From Alphaproteobacteria bacterium (GTDB lineage: Bacteria > Pseudomonadota > Alphaproteobacteria > Acetobacterales > Acetobacteraceae), in contig JADZEB010000034.1 in assembly GCA_020850755.1 (NCBI GenBank), positions 1 to 64,000 on the forward strand: DNA of 64,000 nt, in the 5' to 3' direction. The notes under the pieces are model-generated. The model ran no database searches, was not told the origin of the DNA, and saw only the letters and a program-made list of their open reading frames with translations. Below are positions 51,209-58,851 of this stretch, piece after piece (positions within the stretch are counted from its first letter, which is position 1; every line of letters starts with the position of its first letter). Position numbers and translations under genes: made by a program.

Positions 51209-52072
51209 CTAGTCCGCCGCCGGCCGCGACAGGTCGGGCCGCGACAGGCCGTGGCGGGCCAGGATCGCGCCCGCCTCGGCGCCTTGCAGGAAAACGTAGA
51301 ACTCCCGCGCCGCGTCCGAGGCGTTGCGCGCCAGCGCCATGCGGTGGCGCAAGGGCGCGTGCAGGGCGGCATCGAGAAGCGCCGCGCGCCCGCCCGCCGC
51401 CATGCGCGGGGCGAGCACCAGCGATTGCGGCAGGAGCGCGCCTTGCGCATTGCCCGACAGCGCGAACTGCGCGGCGGCCGAGACGCTCTCGCCGAAGACG
51501 AGGCGCGGGCCGATCGCCTCCCACAAGCCGCGTGCCACGAGCGCCTGCTGCGCGGCACGGCCATAGGGGGCGTGGGCCGGGTTGGCGATCGCGAAGCGCG
51601 TAATCGCGCCCACCGCCAGCGCGCGGCCGAGATCGGCCAGCATCGCATCGGGCGCGAAGGGCGCGCCATGCGGGGCGAACAGCGCCAGCCGCCCGAGCGC
51701 GAACACCAGGCCCGGATCGGCGAACACGCCGCGCGCATGGAGCGCGAGCACGCTCTCCTCGTCGGCGGCGAGCAGGAGCTCGAACGGCGCGCCCTGCGCG
51801 ATCTGGCGGGCGAAATTGCCGGTGGCACCGAAGCTCGGGCGCAGCTGCTGCCCGCCCGATCGCGCGGCGAAGGCGGCCGCGAGCTCGGCGAAAAGCTGCG
51901 ACAGGCTGGCCGCGACCGCGACCAGCGGCGCGGCCTGGGCGGCGCGCGGTTGGGACAGGGCCGCCCGCCCCAGCGCCGTCAGGGCCAGCGTCACCCCACC
52001 GGCCAGCGCAATGCGGCGCGATGGCGCTGGCAGGAGGCTGGTGCGGCGCGGGCGATGGCTGGGATTCGGCAT
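51209..52072 (-). CDS. modA: Molybdate ABC transporter substrate-binding protein
   Basis: 287 residues. Periplasmic binding protein: the N-terminus has a twin-arginine-like SRRIALAGGVTLALTALGRAALSQPRA signal. The mature part begins APLVAVAASLSQLFAELAAAFAARSGGQQLRPSFGATGNFARQIAQGAPFELLLAADEESVLALHARGV, matching ModA (Ser in AASLS and SFGATG/GNFARQI for oxyanion contact). The ATG at 52072 is used because the longer frame starting 52129 overlaps the operator-like palindrome and has no similarity. Confidence 0.9.
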   Translation of the reverse strand: MPNPSHRPRRTSLLPAPSRRIALAGGVTLALTALGRAALSQPRAAQAAPLVAVAASLSQLFAELAAAFAARSGGQQLRPSFGATGNFARQIAQGAPFELLLAADEESVLALHARGVFADPGLVFALGRLALFAPHGAPFAPDAMLADLGRALAVGAITRFAIANPAHAPYGRAAQQALVARGLWEAIGPRLVFGESVSAAAQFALSGNAQGALLPQSLVLAPRMAAGGRAALLDAALHAPLRHRMALARNASDAAREFYVFLQGAEAGAILARHGLSRPDLSRPAAD

Positions 52073-52093
52073 GCGGACTTCGCTGCAGCGGAC

Positions 52094-52119
52094 GCGATAT
52101 ATTCGAGTGACGATATCGC
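52094..52119. promoter_or_regulatory. ModE-like operator upstream of modA
   Basis: GCGATAT (52094-52100) and ATATCGC (52113-52119) form a perfect 7-bp inverted repeat with a 12-bp spacer. The left half resembles the CGNTATATA half-site of ModE. It lies 22 bp upstream of the modA start, in the 56-bp gap after modE, and overlaps the probable -10 (TATAT on the minus strand). Confidence 0.65.
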
Positions 52120-52128
52120 CTGCCGACA

Positions 52129-52530
52129 CTATCGGGTCCGGCCCCGGCCGGTCAACCGCGCGGCGTCCGGCGCCGCCGCGCCGCGCAGCCGCTTGAGCGC
52201 GGCGATGTCGGCGCGCACGGCCCTCTGCGCTGCCGCCTGCATGCGCGCAAGGCGGCGCAGCACCGCCAGGCCGAGCGGCGTCAGCCTTGCCCCGCCGCCG
52301 CGCGCTCCCCCCTTCGCGGCCGCCACCAAGGGGTCCGGGAAGCAGCCATTCAGCTCCTCCACCAGCCGCCAGGCGCGGGCATAGCTCATGCCAAGCGCAC
52401 GCCCCGCCGCCGCGATCGAGCCGGTCTCGGCGATACCGGCGAGCAGCGCCGTCTTGCCCGGCCCGAACGCCACATTCGGCGCCAGCACCACGCGCAGCCT
52501 GAGGCCGAGATTCCTGCCGCTCGCCTTCAT
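52129..52530 (-). CDS. modE: ModE-like molybdate-responsive regulator (DNA-binding domain only)
   Basis: 133 residues. Winged helix-turn-helix of the ModE/LysR-like type: LAPNVAFGPGKTALLAGIAETGSIAAAGRALGMSYARAWRLVEELNGCFPDPLVAAAKGGARGGGARLTPLGLAVLRRLARMQ. The Mop/TOBE molybdate-binding domains of full-length ModE are missing, so it either senses molybdate indirectly or only binds DNA. GAGGAAG just before the ATG at 52530. It precedes modABC on the same strand. Confidence 0.87.
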   Translation of the reverse strand: MKASGRNLGLRLRVVLAPNVAFGPGKTALLAGIAETGSIAAAGRALGMSYARAWRLVEELNGCFPDPLVAAAKGGARGGGARLTPLGLAVLRRLARMQAAAQRAVRADIAALKRLRGAAAPDAARLTGRGRTR

Positions 52531-52657
52531 CGCTTCCTCTTTGTCATGGCGCCAAGGCGTAGCATGCGCCCGCGCCCCGGGCGAGCCCGCAGCACCTGCC
52601 GCAGCCGCTTGCGCCGGCCACTTGCACCAGGGGCGCCCCGCCGCCATGGTGCGCGCC

Positions 52658-53029
52658 ATGAGCAGGCTTTTCCTGGCAGCGGGCGCGCTTTCCGGGCTGG
52701 TCGCGGTGGCGATGGCGGCGGCCGCCTCGCACGCCCTGCCGGCGCGGCTCGACCCGCCGGCGCTTGCGATGCTGGGCCGCGCCGAGACGATCCTCGGCTG
52801 GCACGCGCTGGCGCTGCTCGCGACCGGCCTGCTGGCCGAGCGCGCGCCGCACAGCCGCCTAGTCGCGGCCGCCGGGCTCGCCTTCATCGCCGGGCTGACG
52901 GCCTTCTGCGGCGCGGTCTATCTGCTCGCCTTCACCGGCCTGCGCCTGCCGGCGGTGGCACCGCTCGGCGGGGCAAGCTTGATGGCCGGCTGGGCGCTGC
53001 TCGGGCTCGGCGCAGTGCTGCGGCGATGA
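52658..53029 (+). CDS. DUF423 small membrane protein (YgdD-like)
   Basis: 123 residues, four hydrophobic helices. FLAAGALSGLVAVAMAAAASHALPARLDPPALAMLGRAETILGWHALALLATGLLAER and AFCGAVYLLAFTGLRLPAVAPLGGASLMAGWALLGLGAVL match the DUF423 family, whose role is unknown. ATGs at 52646 and 52658 are both possible; the second matches the family start. The stop overlaps the next gene by 4 bp (ATGA). Divergent from modE. Confidence 0.85.
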   Translation: MSRLFLAAGALSGLVAVAMAAAASHALPARLDPPALAMLGRAETILGWHALALLATGLLAERAPHSRLVAAAGLAFIAGLTAFCGAVYLLAFTGLRLPAVAPLGGASLMAGWALLGLGAVLRR

Positions 53030-53988
53030 GCGAGGCGGCAGCGCCAGGGCCGGTGGCAGAAGCGGTGCCAGCCGGCGCCGCCTATCTCGCCGCCGAGGGC
53101 TTCGAGGCCGAGTGCGAGGCGGCGCTGATCGAAGCGGGCGGGCGCCTCGGCGCGCGGCACGGGCGGCTCCTGCTCAGCCCCGATCCGCCGCGCGCCAACC
53201 CCTGGGCGGCGAATATCTGGCTCGCGCCGCAGGAGATCGCCATCGCCTCGATCAAGCATGCGGCGGCGAAGCTCAAGGCGATCCAGCGCAACTGGGCTCT
53301 GTTCGCGACCGGCCTGCATCGCCGCGCCACGCTGATCGAGGCGGCGCTGCCGCCGGTGAAGGCGCGCCCGCTCCGCTTCCCCGAGCCTGCGCCGACCGCA
53401 CCGCTCGGCGGCTGGACGCTGCTTGCGCCCGACCGGCTGCTCGCCTCGGCGCGGTGCAGCTCGCCCTTTCCCCATGGCGTCGTGCGCTTCGAGGAGGACC
53501 GCACCGGCCCGCCCAGCCGCGCCTACCTCAAGCTCTGGGAGGCGCTGACGCTGATCGGGACACACCCGGCGCCGGGCAGCCTCTGCCTCGATCTCGGCGC
53601 CGCGCCGGGCGGCTGGAGCTATGCGCTGGCCCGGCTCGGGGCGCGCGTGGTGGCGGTGGACAAGGCCGCGCTCGACCCCAGGGTGACCGCCATGGCGGGC
53701 CTGCGCCACTTGCAGCAGAGCGCCTTCGCACTCGATCCGGCCGCCTTCCGCGCAGCCGAGGGCCAGCCGGCCGACTGGCTGTTCTCGGACGTGGTGTGCT
53801 ATCCGGCGCGGCTGCTCGCGCTGGTGCGGCGCTGGCGCGTGGCGGGTGCGGCGCGGCGCTTCGTCTGCACCATCAAGTTCCAGGGCGCGACCGACCACGC
53901 CGCGGTGCGCGACTTCGCCGCATTGCCCGGCGCGCGGCTGATGCATCTGCACCACAACAAGCACGAGCTGACCTTCATGCTGGTCTAG
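53026..53988 (+). CDS. RlmM/FtsJ-like 23S rRNA ribose methyltransferase
   Basis: 320 residues. Rossmann core: LCLDLGAAPGGWSYALARLGARVVAVDKAALDPRV (motif I DLGAAPGGW), DWLFSDVVCYPARLLALVRRW (motif IV), CTIKFQGATDHAAVRDF (the K of the KDKE tetrad), and NKHELTFMLV at the C-terminus, which are typical of RlmM (Cm2498). The N-terminal THUMP-like part is short and divergent: SSPFPHGVVRFEEDRTGPPSRAYLKLWEAL. Length is slightly below E. coli RlmM. Coupled to the DUF423 gene, a pairing seen in other genomes. Confidence 0.85.
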   Translation: MSEAAAPGPVAEAVPAGAAYLAAEGFEAECEAALIEAGGRLGARHGRLLLSPDPPRANPWAANIWLAPQEIAIASIKHAAAKLKAIQRNWALFATGLHRRATLIEAALPPVKARPLRFPEPAPTAPLGGWTLLAPDRLLASARCSSPFPHGVVRFEEDRTGPPSRAYLKLWEALTLIGTHPAPGSLCLDLGAAPGGWSYALARLGARVVAVDKAALDPRVTAMAGLRHLQQSAFALDPAAFRAAEGQPADWLFSDVVCYPARLLALVRRWRVAGAARRFVCTIKFQGATDHAAVRDFAALPGARLMHLHHNKHELTFMLV

Positions 53989-54041
53989 GCATGGACACGG
54001 CGCGGCGCGTTCTGCGCTATGATGCCGCCGCGACGGCCGGG

Positions 54042-54126
54042 GGGAGCGTGGTGGAACCGGTAGACACACTGGACTTAAAATCCAAGGGCGCAAGCCGTGC
54101 GGGTTCGAGTCCCGCCGCTCCTACCA
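54042..54126 (+). tRNA. tRNA-Leu, anticodon TAA
   Basis: 85 nt including encoded CCA. Acceptor arms GGGAGCG (54042-54048) and CGCTCCT (54116-54122, with one G-U pair), discriminator A, then CCA. D-arm TGGAACCGGTAGACAC, anticodon loop CTTAAAA giving UAA, long variable arm GGGCGCAAGCCGT and T-arm GCGGGTTCGAGTCCCGC. The long variable arm is class II, as expected for Leu. The anticodon reads UUA/UUG codons, which are rare in a genome of this GC content. Confidence 0.95.
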
Positions 54127-54169
54127 GCCGCGCCCGCTGTTGCGCCCCCTGCCGCTAGGTCCCGCCGCC

Positions 54170-55942
54170 TTGCCCGACCGCCCGCCCCCGGACTCCTTGA
54201 CGCTCCCGCCCGCGCCGCCGCCCGCGCAATTGCCCGTGCCCTTGCGCGATGCGCTGCGCGCCGCAGCCTCCCACCATGCCGCTGGGCGCTATCGCGAGGC
54301 GGTGGTCGTGCTCGGGGCGGCGCTGCCCGATTTTCCCGCCAGCTTCGACCTGCGCAACAATCTCGGCGTCTGCCTGCGTGCCGCCGGCGACATCGCCGCC
54401 GCCACCGAGCTGTTCGCGCGCCTGGTCGCCGACTTCCCCGACCGCGCCGAGGGCCACTACAATCGCGGCAATGCCGAAAGCGCCGCCGGGCGCCACGAGG
54501 CGGCGATCGAAAGCTTCCGGCGCGTGCTGGCGCTGGTGCCGCGCCATGCCGGCGCGCTCAACAATATGGGCCTTTCGCTCAACGCACTCCGCCGCCACGA
54601 GGAGGCGGCCCAAGCCTATGCCCGGTCCCTGGCGATCGACCCGGCGAACGCCGATTGCTGGACCAGCCTGGGCGCGGCCAGCAGCGAGGCGCGGCGCTTC
54701 GCCCTGGCGATCGCCTGCCATCGGCGCGCGCTGGCGATCCGCCCCGACCATCCGGCGGCGCGCACCAACCTGGTCTCCGCGCTGTTCGAGGCAGGCGCCT
54801 TCGACCAGGCCCTGGCCTTGGGCGATCGGTTCCTGGCCGGCACGCCCGCGCCGGGCGCGGAAGCCGCGCGCGGGGTGCGCGCGGTGATGGGCCAGGCGCT
54901 GATCAGCAAGGGCGAGGTCGGGCGCGGGCTGGCGATGCTGGAGGCGGTGCTGGCCGAGGCGCCGGAGCATCTCTCGGCCGCGCTCGGGCGGGCGCGGGGG
55001 CTGCTGCTCGCGGGCGATCTCGCCGCCGGCTGGGCCGCCTATGCGGCGCGCTTCCGCCGCCCCGGCGCGCCGCGCATCCACACTCCCGCCCCGGCCTGGG
55101 ACGGGCGCTTCGCCCCGGGCCTGCGCCTGCTGATCTGGGCCGAGCAGGGTGCGGGCGACATCATCCAGATGCTGCGCTACCTGCCGCTGCTGGTCCAACG
55201 CGGCATCCGCCCGATCCTGCGCCTGCCGGCGGGCCTGCGCGCCCTGGCCGAGAGCGTGGTCGGCATCGCGCCGGGCGATCTCGCCTTCGTCGCCGAGGAT
55301 GCGGCCACGCCGCGCTTCGATGCGCACACGCCGATGCTCGACCTGCCGCGCCATTTCGCCACGACGCTGGCCAGCATCCCGGCCGCGACGCCCTATCTGC
55401 GCGCGCCCGACCCGGCCGAACGCGCGCGCGCCCTGGCGCTGGCGCCGGAGCTGCGCGCGGCGATCGCGCCTGCGCCCGGCATCCGTCGCGTCGGCATCGT
55501 CTGGGCCGGCAATCCGCGCCACGAGAACGACCGCAACCGCTCCGCCCCGCTGGAGCGGTTCCTGCCGCTCCTGGCGCTGCCGGGCTTGCGGCTGGTCTCG
55601 TTGCAGAAGGGCGCCGGCAGCGAGCAGCTCGCCGCGCTGGGTGCGGGCGCGCTGATCCCCGATCTCGGCGCGGCGCTGCACGACTATGCCGACACGGCGG
55701 CCATCCTGGCGGCGATCGACCTTGTCGTCAGCGTCGATACCTCGATCGTGCATCTGGCCGGCGCGCTCGGCCGTCCGGTCTGGACGCTTCTGCCGCACGC
55801 GCCGGACTGGCGCTGGCTGCTCGATCGCGCGGATACGCCCTGGTATCCCTCGATGCGGCTGTTCCGCCAGCCGCGCCCCGGCGCCTGGGGCGAGCTGTTC
55901 GCGGCGGTGGCGCAGGCGCTGGCCGCGGGGCGGCCTTCCTAG
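54170..55942 (+). CDS. TPR protein fused to a GT9-like glycosyltransferase domain
   Basis: 590 residues from TTG 54170 (AGGTCC 10 bp upstream). A TTG at 54140 is also possible, and no ATG fits. TPR repeats fill residues about 25-230 (YREAVVVLGAALPDFPASFDLRNNLGVCLRAAGDIAAATELFARLVADFPDRAEGHYNRGNAESAAGRHEAAIESFRRV). A region of about 300-590 resembles GT9/GT41-related enzymes: LRLLIWAEQGAGDIIQMLRYLPLL, RVGIVWAGNPRHENDRNRSAPLERF, and SVDTSIVHLAGALGRPVWTLLPHAPDWRWLLDRADTPWYPSMRLFRQ. It may glycosylate proteins or LPS. It follows the tRNA gene and begins a new transcript. Confidence 0.82.
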   Translation: MPDRPPPDSLTLPPAPPPAQLPVPLRDALRAAASHHAAGRYREAVVVLGAALPDFPASFDLRNNLGVCLRAAGDIAAATELFARLVADFPDRAEGHYNRGNAESAAGRHEAAIESFRRVLALVPRHAGALNNMGLSLNALRRHEEAAQAYARSLAIDPANADCWTSLGAASSEARRFALAIACHRRALAIRPDHPAARTNLVSALFEAGAFDQALALGDRFLAGTPAPGAEAARGVRAVMGQALISKGEVGRGLAMLEAVLAEAPEHLSAALGRARGLLLAGDLAAGWAAYAARFRRPGAPRIHTPAPAWDGRFAPGLRLLIWAEQGAGDIIQMLRYLPLLVQRGIRPILRLPAGLRALAESVVGIAPGDLAFVAEDAATPRFDAHTPMLDLPRHFATTLASIPAATPYLRAPDPAERARALALAPELRAAIAPAPGIRRVGIVWAGNPRHENDRNRSAPLERFLPLLALPGLRLVSLQKGAGSEQLAALGAGALIPDLGAALHDYADTAAILAAIDLVVSVDTSIVHLAGALGRPVWTLLPHAPDWRWLLDRADTPWYPSMRLFRQPRPGAWGELFAAVAQALAAGRPS

Positions 55943-56052
55943 CGGAAACGCACGCCGCGATTGCCTCGCCCGTGCGGGGCGCTATGCTCCGCGCAAGGCC
56001 CGCGCCCGCAGAGGCGCCGAGAAATCGGGCTTCCCCGGAGGAGACATCCAGC

Positions 56053-57075
56053 ATGCGCCGCCGTTCCTTCCTGTCCGCCACCCTTGGTGTGTCCACCGGC
56101 GCCGGGTTCGGCCTTGCCGCGCCCTCGCGCCTGCGCGCGCAGGCCCCCGCCCCCGCGCCCGCCTCCGCCTCTGCGCCCGAGCCCTGGCCGGTGCGCCCGG
56201 TGCGCATCGTCGTGCCCTTCGCCGCCGGCGGCCCGGTCGATACGCCCGCGCGCGTGATCGCCGACCGGCTGAGCGAACGCTTCGGCAGCCCCTTCATCGT
56301 CGACAACCGCGCCGGGGCAGGCGGGGCGATCGGGGCGCAGTTCGTCGCCCAGGCGGCGCCCGATGGCGGCACGCTGCTGTTCACCAGCTCCTCGGTGGCG
56401 CTGGCGCCGACGCTGCAACCGAATGTCCGCTTCGACCCGATCAACGACCTGACGCCGATCAGCCTGATCGCCGACATCCCGACCTCGGTCGTGGCGCGGC
56501 TGGACGGGCGCGTGAAAAGCCTCGGGGAACTGATCGCGCTGGCGCGGGCCAATCCCGGCTCGGTCAGCTTCGGCACCGGCGGCGTCGGTTCCTCGAACCA
56601 TCTTGCCGGCTCGCTGCTCGCCAGCACGGCGCGGATCGACCTCCTGCATGTGCCCTATCGCGGCGTCGCCCCGGCCATGACCGCGCTCTATGCCGGCGAT
56701 ATCGACCTGGTCGTGTCCTCGACCGTGGAGACGGTTGGGCATTATCGCCAGGGCCGCGTGCGCATGCTGACGGTGATGACGCCGCAGCGCCTGCCCGCCC
56801 TGCCCGACGTGCCGGCGGCGGCCGAGGTGCTGCCCGGCTTCGCCGCCACCAACTGGTTCGCGATGATGGCCCCGCGCGGCCTCGCCCCGGCCCTGGTGCA
56901 GCGCCTCTCGGCCGAGCTGATGCGCATGCGCGATTCGCCCGAGCTGCGCGCGCGCTTCGCCGATGCGGCGGTGGAGCCGACCATGTCGGCGCCCGCCGCG
57001 CTGGCCGAGCGGGTTGCCAGCGAGGTGCCGAAATGGCGCCGCGTGGTGTCCGAGATGGGCATCCGCGCGCAGTAG
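56053..57075 (+). CDS. Tripartite tricarboxylate transporter substrate-binding (Bug family) protein
   Basis: 340 residues. The N-terminus MRRRSFLSATLGVSTGAGFGLAAPSRLRAQA is a Tat-type signal (RRSFL). Mature motifs of the Bug/TctC family: PVRIVVPFAAGGPVDTPARVIADRLSERFGSPFIVDNRAGAGGAIGAQFVAQAAPDGGTLLF, TSSSVALAP, SFGTGGVGSSNHLAG, DLLHVPYRGVAPAMTALYAGDIDLVVSS. No TctA/TctB membrane genes are adjacent, which is common for orphan Bug proteins. The ligand (often carboxylates or other small organic acids) is unknown. Confidence 0.93.
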   Translation: MRRRSFLSATLGVSTGAGFGLAAPSRLRAQAPAPAPASASAPEPWPVRPVRIVVPFAAGGPVDTPARVIADRLSERFGSPFIVDNRAGAGGAIGAQFVAQAAPDGGTLLFTSSSVALAPTLQPNVRFDPINDLTPISLIADIPTSVVARLDGRVKSLGELIALARANPGSVSFGTGGVGSSNHLAGSLLASTARIDLLHVPYRGVAPAMTALYAGDIDLVVSSTVETVGHYRQGRVRMLTVMTPQRLPALPDVPAAAEVLPGFAATNWFAMMAPRGLAPALVQRLSAELMRMRDSPELRARFADAAVEPTMSAPAALAERVASEVPKWRRVVSEMGIRAQ

Positions 57076-57131
57076 GGCGGGGGCGCGGCGGGGCGGGGGC
57101 GCAGTAGGGCGCCGCGCCGCCGTCCTGCCGT

Positions 57132-57278
57132 TCAGCGCTCCAGGGCGCGGGCGGCGGCGCGGGCGGCGATCAGCCCGCCATTGATCGCCCTGGCATAGCC
57201 GCCCGAGATGGTGCAGGCCGAGGCGATCCAGAGCCCCGGCAGCCACGCCTGCGATGCCGGGTCGATGTGCGCATCAGG
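57132..57278 (-). pseudogene. Remnant of an FAD-dependent oxidoreductase C-terminus
   Basis: About 48 residues ending in a stop at 57132: AHIDPASQAWLPGLWIASAC and TISGGYARAINGGLIAARAAARAL. The GLWIAxxCTISGGYARAxxxGxxAA pattern is the C-terminal FAD-binding end of NAD(P)/FAD-dependent oxidoreductases. No upstream flavin-binding domain is present in this or other frames. It adjoins a degenerate copy of hairpin A (57303-57335). Probably a gene decayed by deletion. Confidence 0.5.
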
Positions 57279-57550
57279 CCGCCATCGCGCCGGGGCGGGC
57301 TCGGTTCGGCTCCGATCATCCGAACGGGCATGGCTCTCCCCCGGCAGCCTCGAACTCGCGGGCAGGCAGGCCTGCCCTGAAGGAGTTGCGCTGCCGCCCC
57401 GCCGGAACAGACGCGGCTTCATGCAGTGCATTGAGCCCGTGGCGCGTGACAAAGCGCGCGCGGGGCCGCACCATCGCGCATCGCACCCGCCCGCCGCGCC
57501 CGAGTCGAATGTGCCGCACACGGACGCCGCCCCTGTTGGAACGCCCGCGC
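57279..57550. other. Region between the flavoprotein remnant and mepA
   Basis: 272 bp. It contains a degenerate hairpin-A-like palindrome (57303-57335) and otherwise nothing recognisable. The mepA promoter should lie here. Confidence 0.35.
57303..57335 (+). repeat. Degenerate hairpin-A remnant of the dispersed element
   Basis: GTTCGG (57304-57309) and CCGAAC (57320-57325) around CTCCGATCAT, then GGGCATGGCTC. It resembles hairpin A plus the start of the linker, without hairpin B. Confidence 0.4.
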
Positions 57551-58531
57551 ATGACCCCGCTGTTGCGCACGCACCCTGTCCGCGCCCGGTTCCGGGCATG
57601 GCCGCGCCCTGCCTGGCGGCTCGCCCGCCTCCTCCCTTCGGTCGGGCTCCTGACCGCGCTGCTGGCCGGGCTGCCGGTCGCCCTGTTCGCCCCCGCGCCC
57701 GCCGCTGCCCAGCGCGAGCCGAGCCAGACCGCGCTGCGCTTCGCCGCCGTGCGCCAGCCTTCGGCCGGGCTGGCGCAGGTGATCGGCAAGCCCACCGCCG
57801 GCTGCATCGCCGGCGCCGTCGCCCTGCCGCATGAGGGCCCGGGCTACCAGGTGGTGCGCATCAGCCGCAACCGCTTCTACGGCCACCCCGTGACCATCGA
57901 TTTCGTGCACGCCCTCGGCCGCGCCGCGCGCGAGGCGGGGCTGCCCGCCCTCTATGTCGGCGACCTGTCGCAGCCGCGCGGCGGGCCGATGACCTTCGGC
58001 CATGCCAGCCACCAGAGCGGACTGGACGCCGATATCTGGTTCACGCTCGCGCCCAAGCCCAACCTGCCGGCGGCGGCGCGGGAAAGCTTCGCCTCGCCCT
58101 CGCTGGTCAGGCCTGACCAGATGGCGGTCGATCGCGCGCAATGGCGCCCGGCCCACGCCGCCCTGCTGCGGCTGGCCGCGACCCGGCCCGGGGTGGACCG
58201 CGTGCTGGTGCACCCGGCGATCAAGCAGGAGCTTTGCCGCACCGTGACCGGCGACCGTTCCTGGCTGCGCCGGGTGCGGCCCTGGTACGGGCACAATTCC
58301 CACTTCCATGTCCGCATGCGCTGTCCCGGCGACAGCCCGGACTGCGAAGCCTTCCCCGAGGCCCCGGCGGGCGATGGCTGCGACCGCAGCCTGGAATGGT
58401 GGTTCACCGAGGCGTTCCGCCCCCGGCCCCGTCCGCGCCCGCCGGCCACGCCTCCGCGCCCGCGCGAGCCGATCCTGCCGGTCGCCTGCGAGGCGGTGCT
58501 GGGCGCCGCGAACGCCAGCCTGCGGCGGTAG
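57551..58531 (+). CDS. mepA: Penicillin-insensitive murein DD-endopeptidase (MepA/LAS family)
   Basis: 326 residues. Cleaves D-Ala-mDAP crosslinks in peptidoglycan. Signal peptide ends AAAQREPSQ after a hydrophobic segment (VGLLTALLAGLPVALFAPAPAAAQ). LAS zinc site: MTFGHASHQSGLDADIWF (H-x-x-H..GLDxD), and the second motif HNSHFHVRMRCPGDSPDCE with the HxH ligands. DRSWLRRVRPWYGHNSHFHVRM is the MepA signature. A Pro/Arg tail (PRPRPRPPATPPRP) follows. The ATG at 57551 gives a good signal. The TAG stop lies inside repeat copy 4. Confidence 0.92.
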   Translation: MTPLLRTHPVRARFRAWPRPAWRLARLLPSVGLLTALLAGLPVALFAPAPAAAQREPSQTALRFAAVRQPSAGLAQVIGKPTAGCIAGAVALPHEGPGYQVVRISRNRFYGHPVTIDFVHALGRAAREAGLPALYVGDLSQPRGGPMTFGHASHQSGLDADIWFTLAPKPNLPAAARESFASPSLVRPDQMAVDRAQWRPAHAALLRLAATRPGVDRVLVHPAIKQELCRTVTGDRSWLRRVRPWYGHNSHFHVRMRCPGDSPDCEAFPEAPAGDGCDRSLEWWFTEAFRPRPRPRPPATPPRPREPILPVACEAVLGAANASLRR

Positions 58532-58597
58532 GGCAGGTTCCGTTCGGGCCGGATCAGCCGGACGGAACTCGTGCCCTGGAAACGGACGCCGCTCCAG
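58529..58597 (+). repeat. Two-hairpin dispersed element, copy 4 (hairpin A only)
   Basis: TAGGGCAGGTTCCG starts at the mepA stop, hairpin A has arms GTTCCGTTCG...CGGACGGAAC, and the linker begins CGTGCCCTGG and ends GCTCCAG at 58597. Hairpin B is missing, so this is an internal-deletion copy. The stop codon TAG of mepA (58529-58531) coincides with the border. Confidence 0.75.
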
Positions 58598-58851
58598 CCG
58601 GGGACCGCGCGACACCGACCCGGCCCGGCCCGGCAATCACGGGTCCGGCAACCACGCGTTAGGCCCGTTTCGTGCATTCTGCGGACATGCACAGCGTGGT
58701 GCGACGTGCGGCCCGACCCGCGCATGTTGCATTCAAGCAACAGGTGTGGCGCCAACATGCCTCTAACCTAGCCGTGACTGGAATTTTTCGCGCCCAAGTG
58801 CATTGTATCAATCAGGGCTGCAATGCCCGCCGGGAACTGCTCGCAGGGAAC
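58598..58851. other. Intergenic region before the L,D-transpeptidase gene
   Basis: Contains inverted repeats GCATGTTG (58722-58729) / CAACATGC (58753-58760) with a nested GTTGC/GCAAC pair, and GCATTG (58800-58805) / CAATGC (58821-58826) around ATTGTATCAAT. The AT-rich TGGAATTTTTCG (58778-58789) may belong to a promoter. AGGGAAC precedes the ATG. Confidence 0.4.
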
